NCBI RefSeq assembly: GCF_050003625.1 | Contig: NC_134398.1 | Coordinates: forward strand, 80,818,003-80,882,002 | DNA: 64,000 bases | Source: Haematobia irritans | Taxonomy: Eukaryota; Arthropoda; Insecta; Diptera; Muscidae | Reading direction: 5' to 3' | Part shown: in pieces, positions 45,691-57,253 of the stretch | Position numbering within the stretch: the first letter of the stretch is position 1 | Layout: the number at the start of each line of letters is the position of its first letter | Translations under genes and position numbers: made by a program | The notes under the pieces: generated by a model | Told to the model about the DNA's origin: nothing | The model's input: the letters and a program-made list of their open reading frames with translations, nothing else | Database searches by the model: none

Positions 45691-46211
45691 TTATATAATC
45701 TGAACCAATTTGCAGAATATTTTGCTTGTTTAATTAATACCACAAAAGGTTACCTTGTGCAAAATTTGAGAAAGATCAGTTAAGAAATGATTTGGATGAA
45801 ATTTTGCAGACATGAAGGGCGATGAAAAAGATTACCTTTTGCCACATTTGGCGACGATCCGTTTGAAAAAAAGGACAGCGTGACCCCATTTGCCGAAATC
45901 GGGCGATACATATATATGGGAGCTATATCTAAATTTGATCCGATTTCTTCCAAATTCAATAGCGTTCGTCCTTGTGCACAAAAAACTCCCTGTACCAAAT
46001 TTCATCATAATCGGTTAATAATTGCGACCGGAATCCTGTGAACAACAAATACATGGACGGACGGACGGACACCAAGCGCTAGATCGACTCAGGAGGTGAT
46101 TCTGAGTCGATCGGCATATATTTTATGGTTTGAAATCAATATTTCTGGTAGGCACATTTTTTGGCAGATCAAACTTATTATATCCTAACCACTATGTGGT
46201 TTAGGGTATAA
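45691..46211 (+). repeat. GTCY-type repeat, 5'-truncated copy G
   Basis: The unit-like part (GGGAGCTATATCTAAATTTG) is followed by (GGAC)n at 46053-46070, CTGAGTCGATC, and the closing hairpin ATATCCTAACCACTATGTGG/TTAGGGTATAATG. It resembles copy F more than A-E. The head is missing. Confidence 0.65.
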
Positions 46212-46505
46212 TGACTTTAAAACAATGTGTTGAAACATTTTATTAATTTTGAAGATTTTTTCAGAAATATTAAATCCATTTTGACTTCATTAAAACGAAA
46301 TTTTCATCCATGTTAGGATACATATTTTTATGTCGAATCACTTAGCTATAAGGACAAACAGACTTCATTGAAAAGTTTAGAGACTTTTAGACAAGGAAAA
46401 AACTTTATTTCAGAGAAATACGTCTTCTATTCTAAGCAAAATTAGTATTCGTATTTTAAGCATGTGCAATATTTGGCCTCCCGACAATATTCTTTGCGGT
46501 GCACT
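46212..46505. repeat. MITE Z right-half fragment
   Basis: TATAAGGACAAACAGACTTC, GACAAGGAAAAAACTTTATT and TTTGGCCTCCCGACAATATT match the right part of the Z copies at 13217-13877 and 46930-47543. Confidence 0.55.
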
Positions 46506-46929
46506 ATCTACTATTTAATATGTGATAGATACCAAATTTATGAAAATGGACCAAAATGGACCAAATCGGACCAAATTTAAAAATTAGAAATCTTTTGGAC
46601 CAATTTTAGTCCGATCGGACCAAAACGGCAACGCTGATTGGAATTGAAAGTCTATACACAGAGTAGAAGTAACTACTCTCCGAAAGTTTTTTTTTGTTTT
46701 GCAGCAGACGTAGAGAAGAGGTTTTGTTATATTTGTGTATATAACAAAATAATACAAATCAAGTCATTAGTTTTCAATGTGAGAAAAAATTAAAATAAAT
46801 GTATATGCGCACATTTTTCAACCAAAATTGAAACTATCCATAATTTTAATTAAATTTTCGAGAACTAATATCAGAAATAAGAGAATGTTAGGATATAGTA
46901 CAATAGTAAAGCAAATATGAATGTCCTTA

Positions 46930-47543
46930 CACTGAAAAAAAGCATGCCCGGTTCCAAAGATTTTGTCTTTACTTTAACAGTTTGGGTATTAATTCCGAGA
47001 CGCAATTTTCTTTTAAATTTGGGGCGTTATGTACTTGCTTCTAGGAAGCAAAAGTTAATTTTTAATTTTTTTAGATTTTTTTCGTCAGTTGTTATCAAAA
47101 TCCTTTAAAAACGAGTTAACGAGTTATTTTTTTCCATATTAAGACTCGACTTCCAGTAGAAATTATGCTATGTTTCAAGTAAAAAGCGTCTTTAAAATAA
47201 AGTGTTGAAAAACATGTCTTATTTTTTAACGATTTTTTGCTTTGTAGGCAAGATGCAAAAAGGAAACAAATTTAAAGACAATTTTATTAATTTTAAAGAA
47301 TTTTTCTTAATTATTAAAGTCACGTTGACCTTACCTCAAAAATTGTATCTTTCATGTTATGATACACATTTTTAAGTAAAATCACTTAATTATAAGGACA
47401 TTACAACTTCATTCAAAAGTTTATTGACATTTGGACAAGGAAAAAACTTTATTTTGGGGAAATGCGTCTTCCATGCTAAGCAAAATTTGCATTCTTATTC
47501 TAAGGACATGAAATCTTTGACTTCACGACAATATTTTTTTCAG
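46930..47543. mobile_element. MITE family Z, copy 2
   Basis: It begins CACTGAAAAAAAGCATGCCC after TA (46928-46929) and ends TTCACGACAATATTTTTTTCAG; the last bases of the right repeat are lost. It parallels 13217-13877 throughout. No ORF. Confidence 0.7.
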
Positions 47544-47820
47544 AAAACTAAAAAATTAAATATAAATAAGATCGTTTAATTGCATTTATTTGACGTTCAT
47601 TACAAACATCTTTGTAGTAATACGGGATTAAATTGATCGAAAGTACTGCTGTTACTTTTACAACACATACTAGAGATATAGTTTGACATTTGCCGTTTTT
47701 GAAAACAATTACTAAAAAAACACGTTGTGTTTTCCCCAATGTACGTACGTACAAAAATACATATCGTACATTTTAAACGTTTACTCACACTACGCTAAGT
47801 ACTAGCTATATTTGAAATTA

Positions 47821-48697
47821 CCCTGTAGGAAGTCTGGGGACATGTGTCTCTATGTCACCACTTTTGTCAACTATTATGGTGACATTGTCGATAATTTGTC
47901 TACAGCTTGTCTACAAATATTTCTCTGGCTTTAATGTTTAGAGAAATTTATGACAAATGAGAGTCAATGCTTCTTCTTCCTTTTCATTGTTACGCTTTTT
48001 TGGTTGTGAAAACACGTGGTATCGCAATAATTGGACAACAGTTTAAAAAGAAAAGTGAGGTTTATAAGTGAATTAAAAAATGAATAAAAGAAATTACAAA
48101 AGACTTGTGAGAAAGCAATTAAAATTGTACAAGGGTAAATCAAATGATGAAGAGGAGTTAATTTCTAGAGAGAGCACTTTCATTAATTTTGTGCTGCAAG
48201 AAGAAAATTGTGAAACCTTTGAAGATTTTGAGTTAGCTGATATGTCCACTCCAACTCTGAATTTGAGGGAAAAACTGAAGCAGTGGTACATCGAAACATC
48301 GCCTTCCAGAAAGTGTTTGGAGAAGCTGCTCAGTATATTGCAGGAGGAAGGCCTAAACGTTTAATTTATTTAATTAAATATATATAATTAATTTAATTTA
48401 ATTAAATATACATAATAAGTAAGATTTTAATTTCTAATTTTACGTCTTTTCATTTGGTAAAAAAGTGTTGACAAAATGGTGACAATGGACTACTGATTTA
48501 GTGGTTCCAATGTCTCCATATGGTTCCAAAAGTACCACCTAGTCAGTAGTTCTTGTGTCAGTAGTTCATTCTCAATGACAATTACATGTTAAATGTCAAT
48601 AGAATTTTACATTGTCTGGGGTATATTTGGTCAGTAGTACTGGCGACACAGTCAATAGTAAGTCAGTACTGTTTCACTATTGACATTTCCTACAGGG
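47821..48697 (+). mobile_element. TIR element, 877 bp, carrying a 94-codon ORF
   Basis: The inverted repeats CCCTGTAGGAA (left) and TTCCTACAGGG (right) are flanked by TA (47819-47820, 48698-48699). The element holds one intact ORF and flanking AT-rich DNA with repeated GTGACA/TGTCAC words. It lies inside the hAT-type shell. The superfamily was not determined. Confidence 0.7.
48080..48364 (+). CDS. hypothetical 94-residue protein of a TIR element
   Basis: The frame starts with ATG after AAAAA and encodes a lysine-rich start (MNKRNYKRLVRKQLKLYKGK), an acidic middle (NDEEELISRES, EENCETFEDFELAD), and a closing segment LREKLKQWYIETSPSRKCLE followed by KLLSILQEEGLNV and a stop. The last part resembles, from memory and weakly, the N-terminal segment of some insect transposon proteins in which a W-containing helix precedes LLxILxxxG. 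The ORF is clean in DNA that is otherwise full of stops, and its codon use looks protein-like. It may be the first exon of a transposon gene or a small remnant kept by chance. Function unknown. Confidence 0.4.
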   Translation: MNKRNYKRLVRKQLKLYKGKSNDEEELISRESTFINFVLQEENCETFEDFELADMSTPTLNLREKLKQWYIETSPSRKCLEKLLSILQEEGLNV

Positions 48698-49379
48698 TAC
48701 CTACACAGTGTAATTTCAAAGTTACACATTTCATTCAAGTAATATTTTCATTTTTTCGGTTTCCAAATGAAAAGCCGCTCCGCTCCGAATTTTAGAAATG
48801 CCGCTCCCGCTCCGCTGCCGCTCCGGCAAAAAAAGGGCTTGCTCCGCTCCGCTCCAGATCCCTGGTTCACATAAAACCACGTGCCACTTCTGAATAAATA
48901 AATTAACACAAAACACAGTAATTCCGTATTCTCCTTCCATTCGAAGCAACAATCAACACACGACTGACGCGCAAAATGAAAATCGTGTGTACCTACTCAA
49001 TGTTTTTATAAAATTCTTTTCGCTGCAAAAAAATTAAATGGTCACGAAAACAATGTACATGGTCTTTATGACCATGTAATGGTTCTAGACATGTCTATAC
49101 GTAACCTATAAAAATACTTTTCTCTATGCAAAAAAGGAAAAAAATTGAATGATTTTCCCGACCATGTAATGGTCTCAAATTCTATCATTTAAATAATAGA
49201 ACATGTTTGCGGCATTTGAGAACCATTTAAATGCTTATTGCCAGCATATATTTTTCTGTGATCGAAAATTATTTTTACAAAGACAAAATATATGGTTTTC
49301 GCGACAATTACATGCTCTATGTAAGCATTAAATGGATGCGGCAACCATGTCCAAACATGTTTTTTCTGTGCGTGTACCA

Positions 49380-50120
49380 CTACTAATCCAAGTATTATTT
49401 TGTTTATTTATTTGCTTATTTAAAATAATTACAATTGCAATAAGTAAAAAAGGAGATTTAAGCACTAGGTAATAAAGCTATCGGCTTCTATGCAAGTATT
49501 ATTATAGCAATAACCGCCGTATTGCATATAAATTCTTTTTAGTTACGTAATGTTATTCATACATTTTTTAGGCCTTTTTCTGTAAAACAAACAATATAGA
49601 AAGAATTATTCGATTTTACACATTTTTTAAATATTACCTTTCGCCTGAACGGATAATCGAACAGCGGACCATACAATTTGTAAGCCAACACACTATCCTC
49701 TGAGCTATTGAGCTGTTATTGTCACCAACGGATAATTATCGCTATAGCCATCAATAGGCAACGCATACAGTAAAACAATTATGTTTATGGAGCATAGTTT
49801 TGGGCGCCCACGAGCCAATGTAGAGAAACTTTATTTAACAGAAACAATCCATTTATTTAGGCATTTTCTTAAAAATAAAAGATTTCAAAAAGATGTTTGG
49901 CATTACATACAACTATATTAAATTTTTACTATGAAGCTTCAAAATGTGTTTTATTAAAAACTTCTTATAGTCAGAAAAGAACAGTTCTTGATACAAATGA
50001 AATAGACAAAAATTATTTCTTTAAATAATAAACAAAAATGTAACAAAAACTTTTTTTATGATAACAATTTGAAATTTTCGAAGAAATTCAAAAAAACTGT
50101 AACATAAGAACATCGTTTTC
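49380..50120. repeat. degenerate copy of composite element X
   Basis: The minus-strand tRNA-like module is at 49640-49720 (CGGATAATCGAACAGCGG, ACACTATCCTCTGAGCT). The flanks GCGCCCACGAGCC, TTATTTAACAGAAAC and GCTTCAAAATGTGTTTTATT match X copy 1. The plus-strand tRNA-like module is absent. The ends were not found. Confidence 0.55.
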
Positions 50121-51109
50121 GATAGATGTTTTTCAAACGTTTTCTTTGCGTATATATCATATAATCACACTCAAAAAAACTAAAATTTCTAAATTTTCTC
50201 AAAAAAAAAAATTTCATCTCGAAAAGAAAATCACAAATGATATTAGATTCTCTAAAATTTTGTTTGGGATTCATACCCAAAATATTTTTTTGTACGGAAC
50301 CTATATCCAAATCCAAACTTTTTTTTATTGAAATTGTTCATATGTTATAAATCTTAAAGTATTTGCCATTTGTTTTCTTCTTGGCGTCCCATATGTATTC
50401 ATTAATTATCAATGATCTAAAAAATGAATTCGAATAAAAATCTGAGTCAATTTTCATTAAAAAATACAAAAGATTCATTTGAAATGAAATAGGTTTTATT
50501 TGATTTGTAAAAGGTGTCATTCGACTTGAAAGCGGTTTCATTTGATTTGAAAAATTATTGATATGATTTGAAAAAGATTTCATTTTATTTGAACAAGAAT
50601 TCATTTGATTTGAAAAAGGTTTCAAAATATAAATGGTTTCATTTGAACTTACAAGGTTATATGTAATTTTTTTTTCGTATATTTGAAATAATGGCTGATA
50701 TCTTGATTTTTTTGTTTTAGAGGTAGTTGGACAGTGGCGTAGTTTTGAATAATCTTATAGGCATATTATTTAAAGCAAACTTTCAATTTAGGAATATGTT
50801 CATCATCAAAACGTTCACTTTTGAAAGAAAATAAATTGGGCTTGATGGAACTATTATTGGTTATGTAAAAGAAGCAAAGATATTATGAATATGTGACTTG
50901 TATGCCTGATTAAGCAGTATGTTGCCCAACTTCCAATTGAGAAAACAATCTCAACCAGTTGACATCGAACTTGTGGTATAGATTTTTTGGAAGTTAAAGA
51001 TCTCAGGCTTAGATAAACTCGAATCTTAGATAAAATCTAAGCAGATAGTTTAACTGTTTATGAATAATTCAGTACACTTCGTGGATAAATTTCTTGTCCA
51101 TACCATCAT
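50121..51109. other. AT-rich region with a short tandem motif
   Basis: Between 50470 and 50645 the words TTCATTTGATTTGAAAAAGG recur about seven times at roughly 25-bp spacing; the minus-strand frame 50338-50625 (MKPFSNQMNSC style repeats) is its translation and is not a gene. The rest is unremarkable. Confidence 0.5.
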
Positions 51110-52401
51110 TTTTATACCCTCCACCATAGGATGGGGGTATATTAACTTTGTCATTCCGTTTGTAACACATCGAAATATTGCTCTAAGACCCCATAAAGTA
51201 TATATATTCTGGGTCGTGGTGAAATTCTGAGTCGATCTGAGCATGTCCGTCCGTCCGTCTGTTGAAATCACGCTAACTTCCGAACGAAACAAGCTATCGA
51301 CTTGAAACTTGGCACAAGTAGTTGTTATTGATGTAGGTCGGATGGTATTGCAAATGGGCCATATCGGTCCACTTTTACGTATAGCCCCCATATAAACGGA
51401 CCCCCAAATTTGGCTTTCAGACCCTCTAAGAGAAGCAAATTTCATACGATCCGCCTGAAATTTGGTACATGGTGTTAGTATATGGTCTCTAATAACCACG
51501 CAAAAATTGGTCCACATCGGTCCATAATTATATATAGCCCCCATATAAACCGATCCCCCGATTTGGCTTTCGGAGCCTCTAAGAGAAACAAATTTCATCC
51601 GATCCGGCTGAAATTTGGTACATGGTGTTCGTATATGGTCTCTAACAACCATGCAAAAATTGGTCCACATCGGTCCATAATTATATATAGCCCCCATATA
51701 AACCGATCCCCAGATTTGACCTCTGGAGCCTCGTGGAAGAGAAAAATTCAACCGATTCGGTTGAAATTTGGTATGTGGTGTTAATATATGGCCTCATACA
51801 CCCATGCAAAAATTGGTCGAAATCGGTCCATAATTATATATAGCCCCCATATAAACCGATCCACAGATTTGACCTCCGGAGCCCCTTGGAAGAGCAAAAT
51901 TCATCCGATTCGGTTGAAATTTGGTACGTGAATTTAGTACATGATATTTAACAACCATGCCAAAAGTGGTCCATATCAGTCCATAATCATATATAGCCCC
52001 CATATAAACCGATCCCGAGATTTGGTTTTGGAGCCACTTGGAGGAGCAAATTTCATCCGAGTGAGTTGAAATTTGGTACATTGTGCTAGTATATGGCCGT
52101 TAACAACCATGCCTAACTAGGTCCATATCGGTCTATATCAGTCTATAGTTATATATAGCCCTCAGATAAATAGATCGATTCGTAATTATTTGTAGACTTA
52201 CCTATACATACCTTTTGTGTCTAATATATACCACGTATGGACTAACTCACAATTTAGAAAACGATGTTAAGAAGTTTTAAGATACCACAATCCAATTAAT
52301 TCGATTGTGGATGACAGTCTTTCGTAGAAGTTTCTACGCAATCCATGGTGGAGGGTACATAAGATTCGGCCTGGCCGAACTTACGGCCTTATATACTTGT
52401 T
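51110..52401 (-). mobile_element. GTCY-type repeat, copy H
   Basis: The tail hairpin is at the left (TATACCCTCCACCATAGG, GGGGGTATATT), followed by (GTCC)n at 51247-51258, then about five 153-bp units (51380-52150). The head at the right (TTCGGCCTGGCCGAA, TATATACTTGTT) ends at 52401. The 25-bp AT array is missing. Open frames at 51050-51751 and 51482-51784 are repeat artefacts. Confidence 0.8.
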
Positions 52402-53659
52402 GTGGTTGATATTGGTGATTGAAATTTTATTACAATAATTTTGTGATTACAAAAATTTGCTATGATTAATTGATGTTTGCGGAAAATTATTTTGGGCTTT
52501 CCAAGTGTATGTAGTTTTAACGAGTTCACAAGTCAATCGTGGGCATATATTGTTTCGTGTATGAAAGAATACGTGCACCATCTCGTATGATATATTTTAA
52601 TGGTTGCAGATCGACAGACGCTCATACGCAACCATGGTCATTTGATAAATGTAATCAGTGTTTGCCATAATCTGGATCTTATCCCCAAATTAAGACGAAT
52701 TCGTCTACCCAAAAAATCCCAAATTTAAATTAAAATTCCTCATAAAAATCCCCAATAAAAGTTTGAAAAGTATTTATTAAAAATTTGAACCATATTAATC
52801 TCTTTTATATTTGTGGGATATATTGTCCAAACAACATTTAAACGCAAGTCCTCACGAAATAATTTCACAATTGTAGAAAAATGAGTAAAATTATAAAATA
52901 GCGCTTGAGTTCCAAAATAAAATCCGTAGAAATAAAAAGAATTTCATGTAAAACATTATTGTCAACTTGATTAATTATTCTGAACTGATTTCGAAAAAAA
53001 TCCCCAAGTTAATGAAAATTTCTCACCAAATCTTGAAGTCCCTAACTCAAAACTTTCTTAATGGCTCGAGTGTTTACCATCGTCGAGATTTGCTCAGGTG
53101 CCAGAGTAATGATGGGAAAATAGGATCACCCTATGTGGCATATATTTTCGCATTTCACTTCGTTTTATTGATAAACATATTTGTCATAATTAATTAATTA
53201 AAAAAACAAAAAAAGAAAGTGTTAATTTTATTCTAAAAAAAAATGGACGAGTTTAACAAAACTGAACAAAAATAAATAAAATGAAGTGACAAATATACAC
53301 TAAAAAAACAACAATTTTACACCGCTGTACTTGGCAAGCGTTTTTAGGGTACACATTCCCATCAGATTTTGATTTTTTCTATAACTCATCCTTATATCTC
53401 GGTTTTTATTCAATTTTATCCTTTACTGTTTTTCAAACATTTTGATTGTATTTAAGTCAATAGATTGTCCTAGCCATGACGTAATATCAACCATGTAATC
53501 CAATCCAATCCAATCATTTTTTTTGTACAATGTGTGATGTATACTTTGTATAATTTTCCTTTTTATTTTCAAATTGTGGATAAAATAGGAAAACTGTAAA
53601 AACGAATCTCAAAGAGAATTTGGATTTTCCCCAATTTTCTTCGTTTATTCTTCATTTTG
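52402..53659. other. AT-rich region, no feature
   Basis: Nothing recognisable; the small frame at 52967-53197 shows no domain. Confidence 0.4.
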
Positions 53660-54280
53660 CACTGAAAAAAGCATGCCCGGTTCTAAAGATTTTGGCTTTA
53701 CTTTAAAAATTTTGGTATTGATTCCGAGAATTCAAGTAAGGATACTTTTAAGACACAATTCTCTTTTAAATTTGGGTTTTGTGTACTTGCTTCAATGAAG
53801 TAAATTTTAGTTTTTCGCTTTTTCAGCTTTTTTCTTCATATCAAAGTCCTTTAAAAACGAGTTAACGACAACTTTATTTTCCAAATTAGGACTCGACTTC
53901 CAGTAGAAATTTTGCTATGTTTCAACTAAAAAACGTCTTTAAATTAAAGTGTTGAAAAACATGTCCCATATTTGAACGATTTTTTGCTTTGTAGTCAAGA
54001 TGCAAAAAGACATCAAATTTAAAGACAATTTCATTAAATTTGCAGAATTTTTAAAGTCAAGTTGACCTTAGCCCGAACATTTTTTCTTTCATGTTATGAT
54101 ATCCATTTTTAAGTGAAATCACTTAATTATAAAGACAATACGACTTCATTGAAAAGTTTATCGACTTTTGGACAAGGAAAAAAAACTTTATATTAGAGAA
54201 ATGCGTCTCTATGCGAAGCAGAATTTGCATTCGTATTTTAAAGACATGGAATTTTTGACCTCACGACAATATTTTTTTCA
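53660..54280. mobile_element. MITE family Z, copy 3
   Basis: From CACTGAAAAAAGCATGCCC to CTCACGACAATATTTTTTTCA, parallel to 13217-13877 and 46930-47543, with the last bases of the right inverted repeat lost. Confidence 0.7.
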
Positions 54281-55043
54281 TATGTGTGCTTTCCAAAATG
54301 AGTCTGGTACGATTCTCCGTAAACTCCATATAAAAAATGTATGCGCGGAATATCTGCGAAACTTTTGTTTTGAAAGTTATGCAACTCTGAAAATTTCGCA
54401 CGGAAAAGTAGGCAATCATAATATTTCTGAAAAATCAGTTAACAACTCTGTGTTTGGGATCCCTTTCACTGTGATAAATGCGATCATTTTTCGCAGAAAC
54501 TAACACTTAACAAAAAAGAGTGTATCCAAAAAACAATGAACATTTTCCATGGGCTTGTATAGCATTATTTTTTTCAGATGTGACACTATTTTAGTAACAT
54601 ATCGAATTTCATTTTTTCGATTGTTATATCTACTTAAATTTGGCTTAAACAATACTAGCACATATTTTATGCCAAATTATACGTCAGCCGTGAAAAGAAT
54701 TGGTTCTCCCTGTAAATATTTTTTGGATGTTTCCATTATTTTATTTGTGCTTACAATGTTTGGGTATACTGAAAAAATATTGACCTAAAATGTAAGATTT
54801 TGAAACACAATAAATTTTCAATTTACCCAATATTATTGGCAATTTTTTTAAAATAATATTTGGATTGAGAAAATCGTTTATTTACATATTTATTTATGTC
54901 CTTGAAGTAAGGCAAATTTTCCTTAAAGTAAATAAGACCATTTTTGACTTAAAAAAGAAACCTTTATATTAACAGAGATGTTGAAACTTTGGATTAAAGA
55001 TAAAAAGCTTTTATACCTTTGGTTTAAATTTGATCTTAAAATA
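54281..55043. other. AT-rich region, no gene supported
   Basis: Small frames at 54168-54503 and 54549-54788 have no recognisable domain. 54800-55000 includes a possible Z relic (CCTTGAAGTAAGGCAAATTT). Nothing else is seen. Confidence 0.4.
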
Positions 55044-55436
55044 CACCCTCAAAAAAAAGTCGCTTCTGTATCATATACCCCAAACACTGGTAGACAAATT
55101 TTAATGAAATTTTCTTTGTGTGGATATATTTTTAAGGCGCCAATTGGTTACTTCCATTCTTTTACTTGCAGCATACTCTCTAGGTCTCTCTTTCTAAACA
55201 CATATATGTTTATAGGCTATTCCTAAATTAATATATGTTTGCATCTAAGCATATTATATTTACAAACATTCTATGTCCCAAACATAATATGTTCTAACAT
55301 ATTAACATATATGTCCCAAACATATTATGCTAGTTTATGAACATTATATGCTTGCACTTAAAAATATTGTGTTAAAAGATTTGAGTTCCAAACATATAAT
55401 TTTTACACCCAAACATATGAAAAACAGTCTGTTTAT
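55044..55436 (+). repeat. internally deleted copy of element X
   Basis: It opens CACCCTCAAAAAAAAGTCGC after TA (55042-55043) and closes ACCCAAACATATGAAAAACAG. The right part has CATAATATGTTCTAAC and GTCCCAAACATATTATG as in X copy 1. Both tRNA-like modules are gone. Confidence 0.6.
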
Positions 55437-55571
55437 CCCTGTAGAAAAAAAGTAGCTTTTTTTCTACATGCATAGCTGTGTTAATATATCACAGAAAGAT
55501 AATAAAAATTCGACTAATAAGAGCTGTAACATAATTTTATATTATTATATATATATATTTTAAAGAGTCTA

Positions 55572-56790
55572 CACAGAAAAAAGTGTCTCGTAAATTTAAG
55601 CAGATTTTTACAATAATTTATTACAAGAATTTTCCAGAATTTTAGTTCATTTTTCGTATCTTCAACGAAAATTAACTACTCGAAAGGAAATTTTACAAAT
55701 TTTAAGTAACAATCGTTTAGTTCATGACCCACAAACTACAATGGAAATTTCCTTAAAAATTTTCTTAACTGGTAGTTAAAACTTCTTTCGTCATACTATA
55801 AAACTACTTATGAAATGTAAAATACTTTCTAAGTAATAAGTGGAATTTACTATAAAGAGTTTTTGTATGAGACAATATTTTTTTACGAAAATTGAACTTG
55901 AAAGCGGATAGCAATTTCTTGCTGGGAATTCCTATAGTTAATAATAGTTGGTACAACATTTCTCAATGAAATATTTTTAGTTCACATGTAATTAAATTTA
56001 TAGACATTTTCGTCAAAAATCGGTAGATAACATTTCATGAAGTTTTTGCTAATTTTAAGTTTCATCGTTCTTATACTGATGTGCATTTAAGAGTATTGTT
56101 TTTAGAGTAAATTGTGGACAGATGCGATGAACTAATGCATAGTACAGAGATCTTTCTCGGTAAAGTGCACAGAACAAAAAGTGTCTCGTAAATTTAAGAA
56201 GATTTTTACAATCATTTATTACAAGAATTTTCCAGAGTTTTAGTTCATTTTTCGTATCTTCAACGAAAATTAACTACTCGAAAGGAAATTTTACAAATTC
56301 TAAGTAGCAATCGTTTAGTTCATGGCCTACAAAATACGATGGAAATTTCCTTAAAAAATTTCTTAACTGGTAGTTAAAAATTCGTTTGTCATGCTATAAA
56401 ACTACTTGTGAAATGTAAAGTACTTTCTAAATAATAAGTGCAATTTACTATAAGATTTTTTTGTATGAGAAAATATTTTTTTACGAAAAATGAACTTGAA
56501 AGTGGATAGCAATTTCTTACTGACAATTCCTATAGTTAATAATTGTTGGTAAAAAATTACCCAATGAAATATTTTTAGTTCACATGTAATTAAATTTATA
56601 GACATTTTCTTCAAAAATGGTAGATAACATTTCATGAAAATTTTGCAAACTTTAAGTTAAACGTTTCATCGTTCATAAACTGGTGTGCCTTTACGAATAT
56701 TATTCTTAGAGTAAATTGTCAGCAGATGCGATGAACTAATGCATATTACAGATATCTTTATCGGAATAGTGGAATGTGATTAATGTAAAG
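55572..56790 (+). repeat. direct tandem pair of a MITE (about 600 bp each)
   Basis: CACAGAAAAAAGTGTCTCG at 55572 and CACAGAACAAAAAGTGTC at 56168 start two copies that parallel each other for about 600 bp (CAACGAAAATTAACTACTCG, GGAAATTTTACAAATT, GCAGATGCGATGAACTAATG). Seen by eye, divergence is modest. This could be two insertions or one tandem duplication. No coding capacity; the minus-strand frame 56402-56635 is chance. Confidence 0.7.
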
Positions 56791-56799
56791 ATGATGTTA

Positions 56800-57042
56800 C
56801 TTGAGTTGTGTTGTGTATACATGAGCGTGGGGTTGTTTTTATTTTTGTTCATTTAGTGGTTTGTGTGTGTGTGTGTGTGTTTGTTATTCGTGGATGGTTT
56901 ATTTGGCTGGATGAGGTGTTGTTTTCAATAAAGGCACATGTGTTTTTGTTGTTGTAGGAATGTTTTGGCTTTGCTTGGTTTTGTTTGGCATGCTTCAGTT
57001 GTATAGTTGGCGTTGGCGTGGGTTGTTGCATCTTTTAAGCAG
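56800..57042 (+). other. candidate first exon of a spliced noncoding transcript
   Basis: A T/G-rich stretch with (GT)10 at about 56861-56881, ending with TTTTAAGCAG|GTATGC (donor at 57043). It is placed here only because the following 1.5 kb has a regular exon-like pattern in the same orientation. No TATA box or initiator was identified. Confidence 0.25.
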
Positions 57043-57253
57043 GTATGCAACAAAGGAATATAAAGGCATGGAATATTTTGGATTTTTGAGACATATATTG
57101 GTGTTTGTTTATTAAACCTTTTAAATGAAAGTTATTAATATTTTATCGGTATTTTAGAAAAAAGTTATTAAGAATATTTAGTAAAATATGTTGAAATTGA
57201 AAGTGTATTGAAATTTTCATTATTCAATGTAAAAAATTAATATTCAATTCCAG

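Larger units (their letters stand above)
45576..48864. mobile_element. hAT-type element shell, 3.3 kb, with GCTCC-rich subterminal arrays
   Basis: The inverted ends CAGGGATCGGGAGCGG and CAGGGATCTGGAGCGG (reverse of the right end) are flanked by a perfect 8-bp duplication GTTCACAT (45568-45575, 48865-48872). The first and last 90 bp are packed with CCGCTCC/GCTCCG motifs, likely subterminal transposase sites. Element Y copy 1 (about 10755) shows the empty site. The interior holds only other insertions: a GTCY fragment, MITE Z pieces, and the TIR element at 47821-48697. No hAT transposase is visible, so it is non-autonomous or gutted. Confidence 0.88.
44962..49376 (-). mobile_element. inverted-repeat element Y, copy 2, split by a hAT-type shell
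   Basis: The left end ACACGCAGAGAAGAAGAATG and right end ATGTTTTTTCTGTGCGTGT are those of Y in reverse. Its own sequence is 44962-45575 and 48865-49376; joined, these match 10285-11396. The interruption at 45576-48864 carries an 8-bp duplication. Confidence 0.7.

Noticed and set aside
50338..50625. 95-codon ORF with repeated MKPFSNQM-like segments
   Set aside because: It is the translation of a short tandem repeat in AT-rich DNA.
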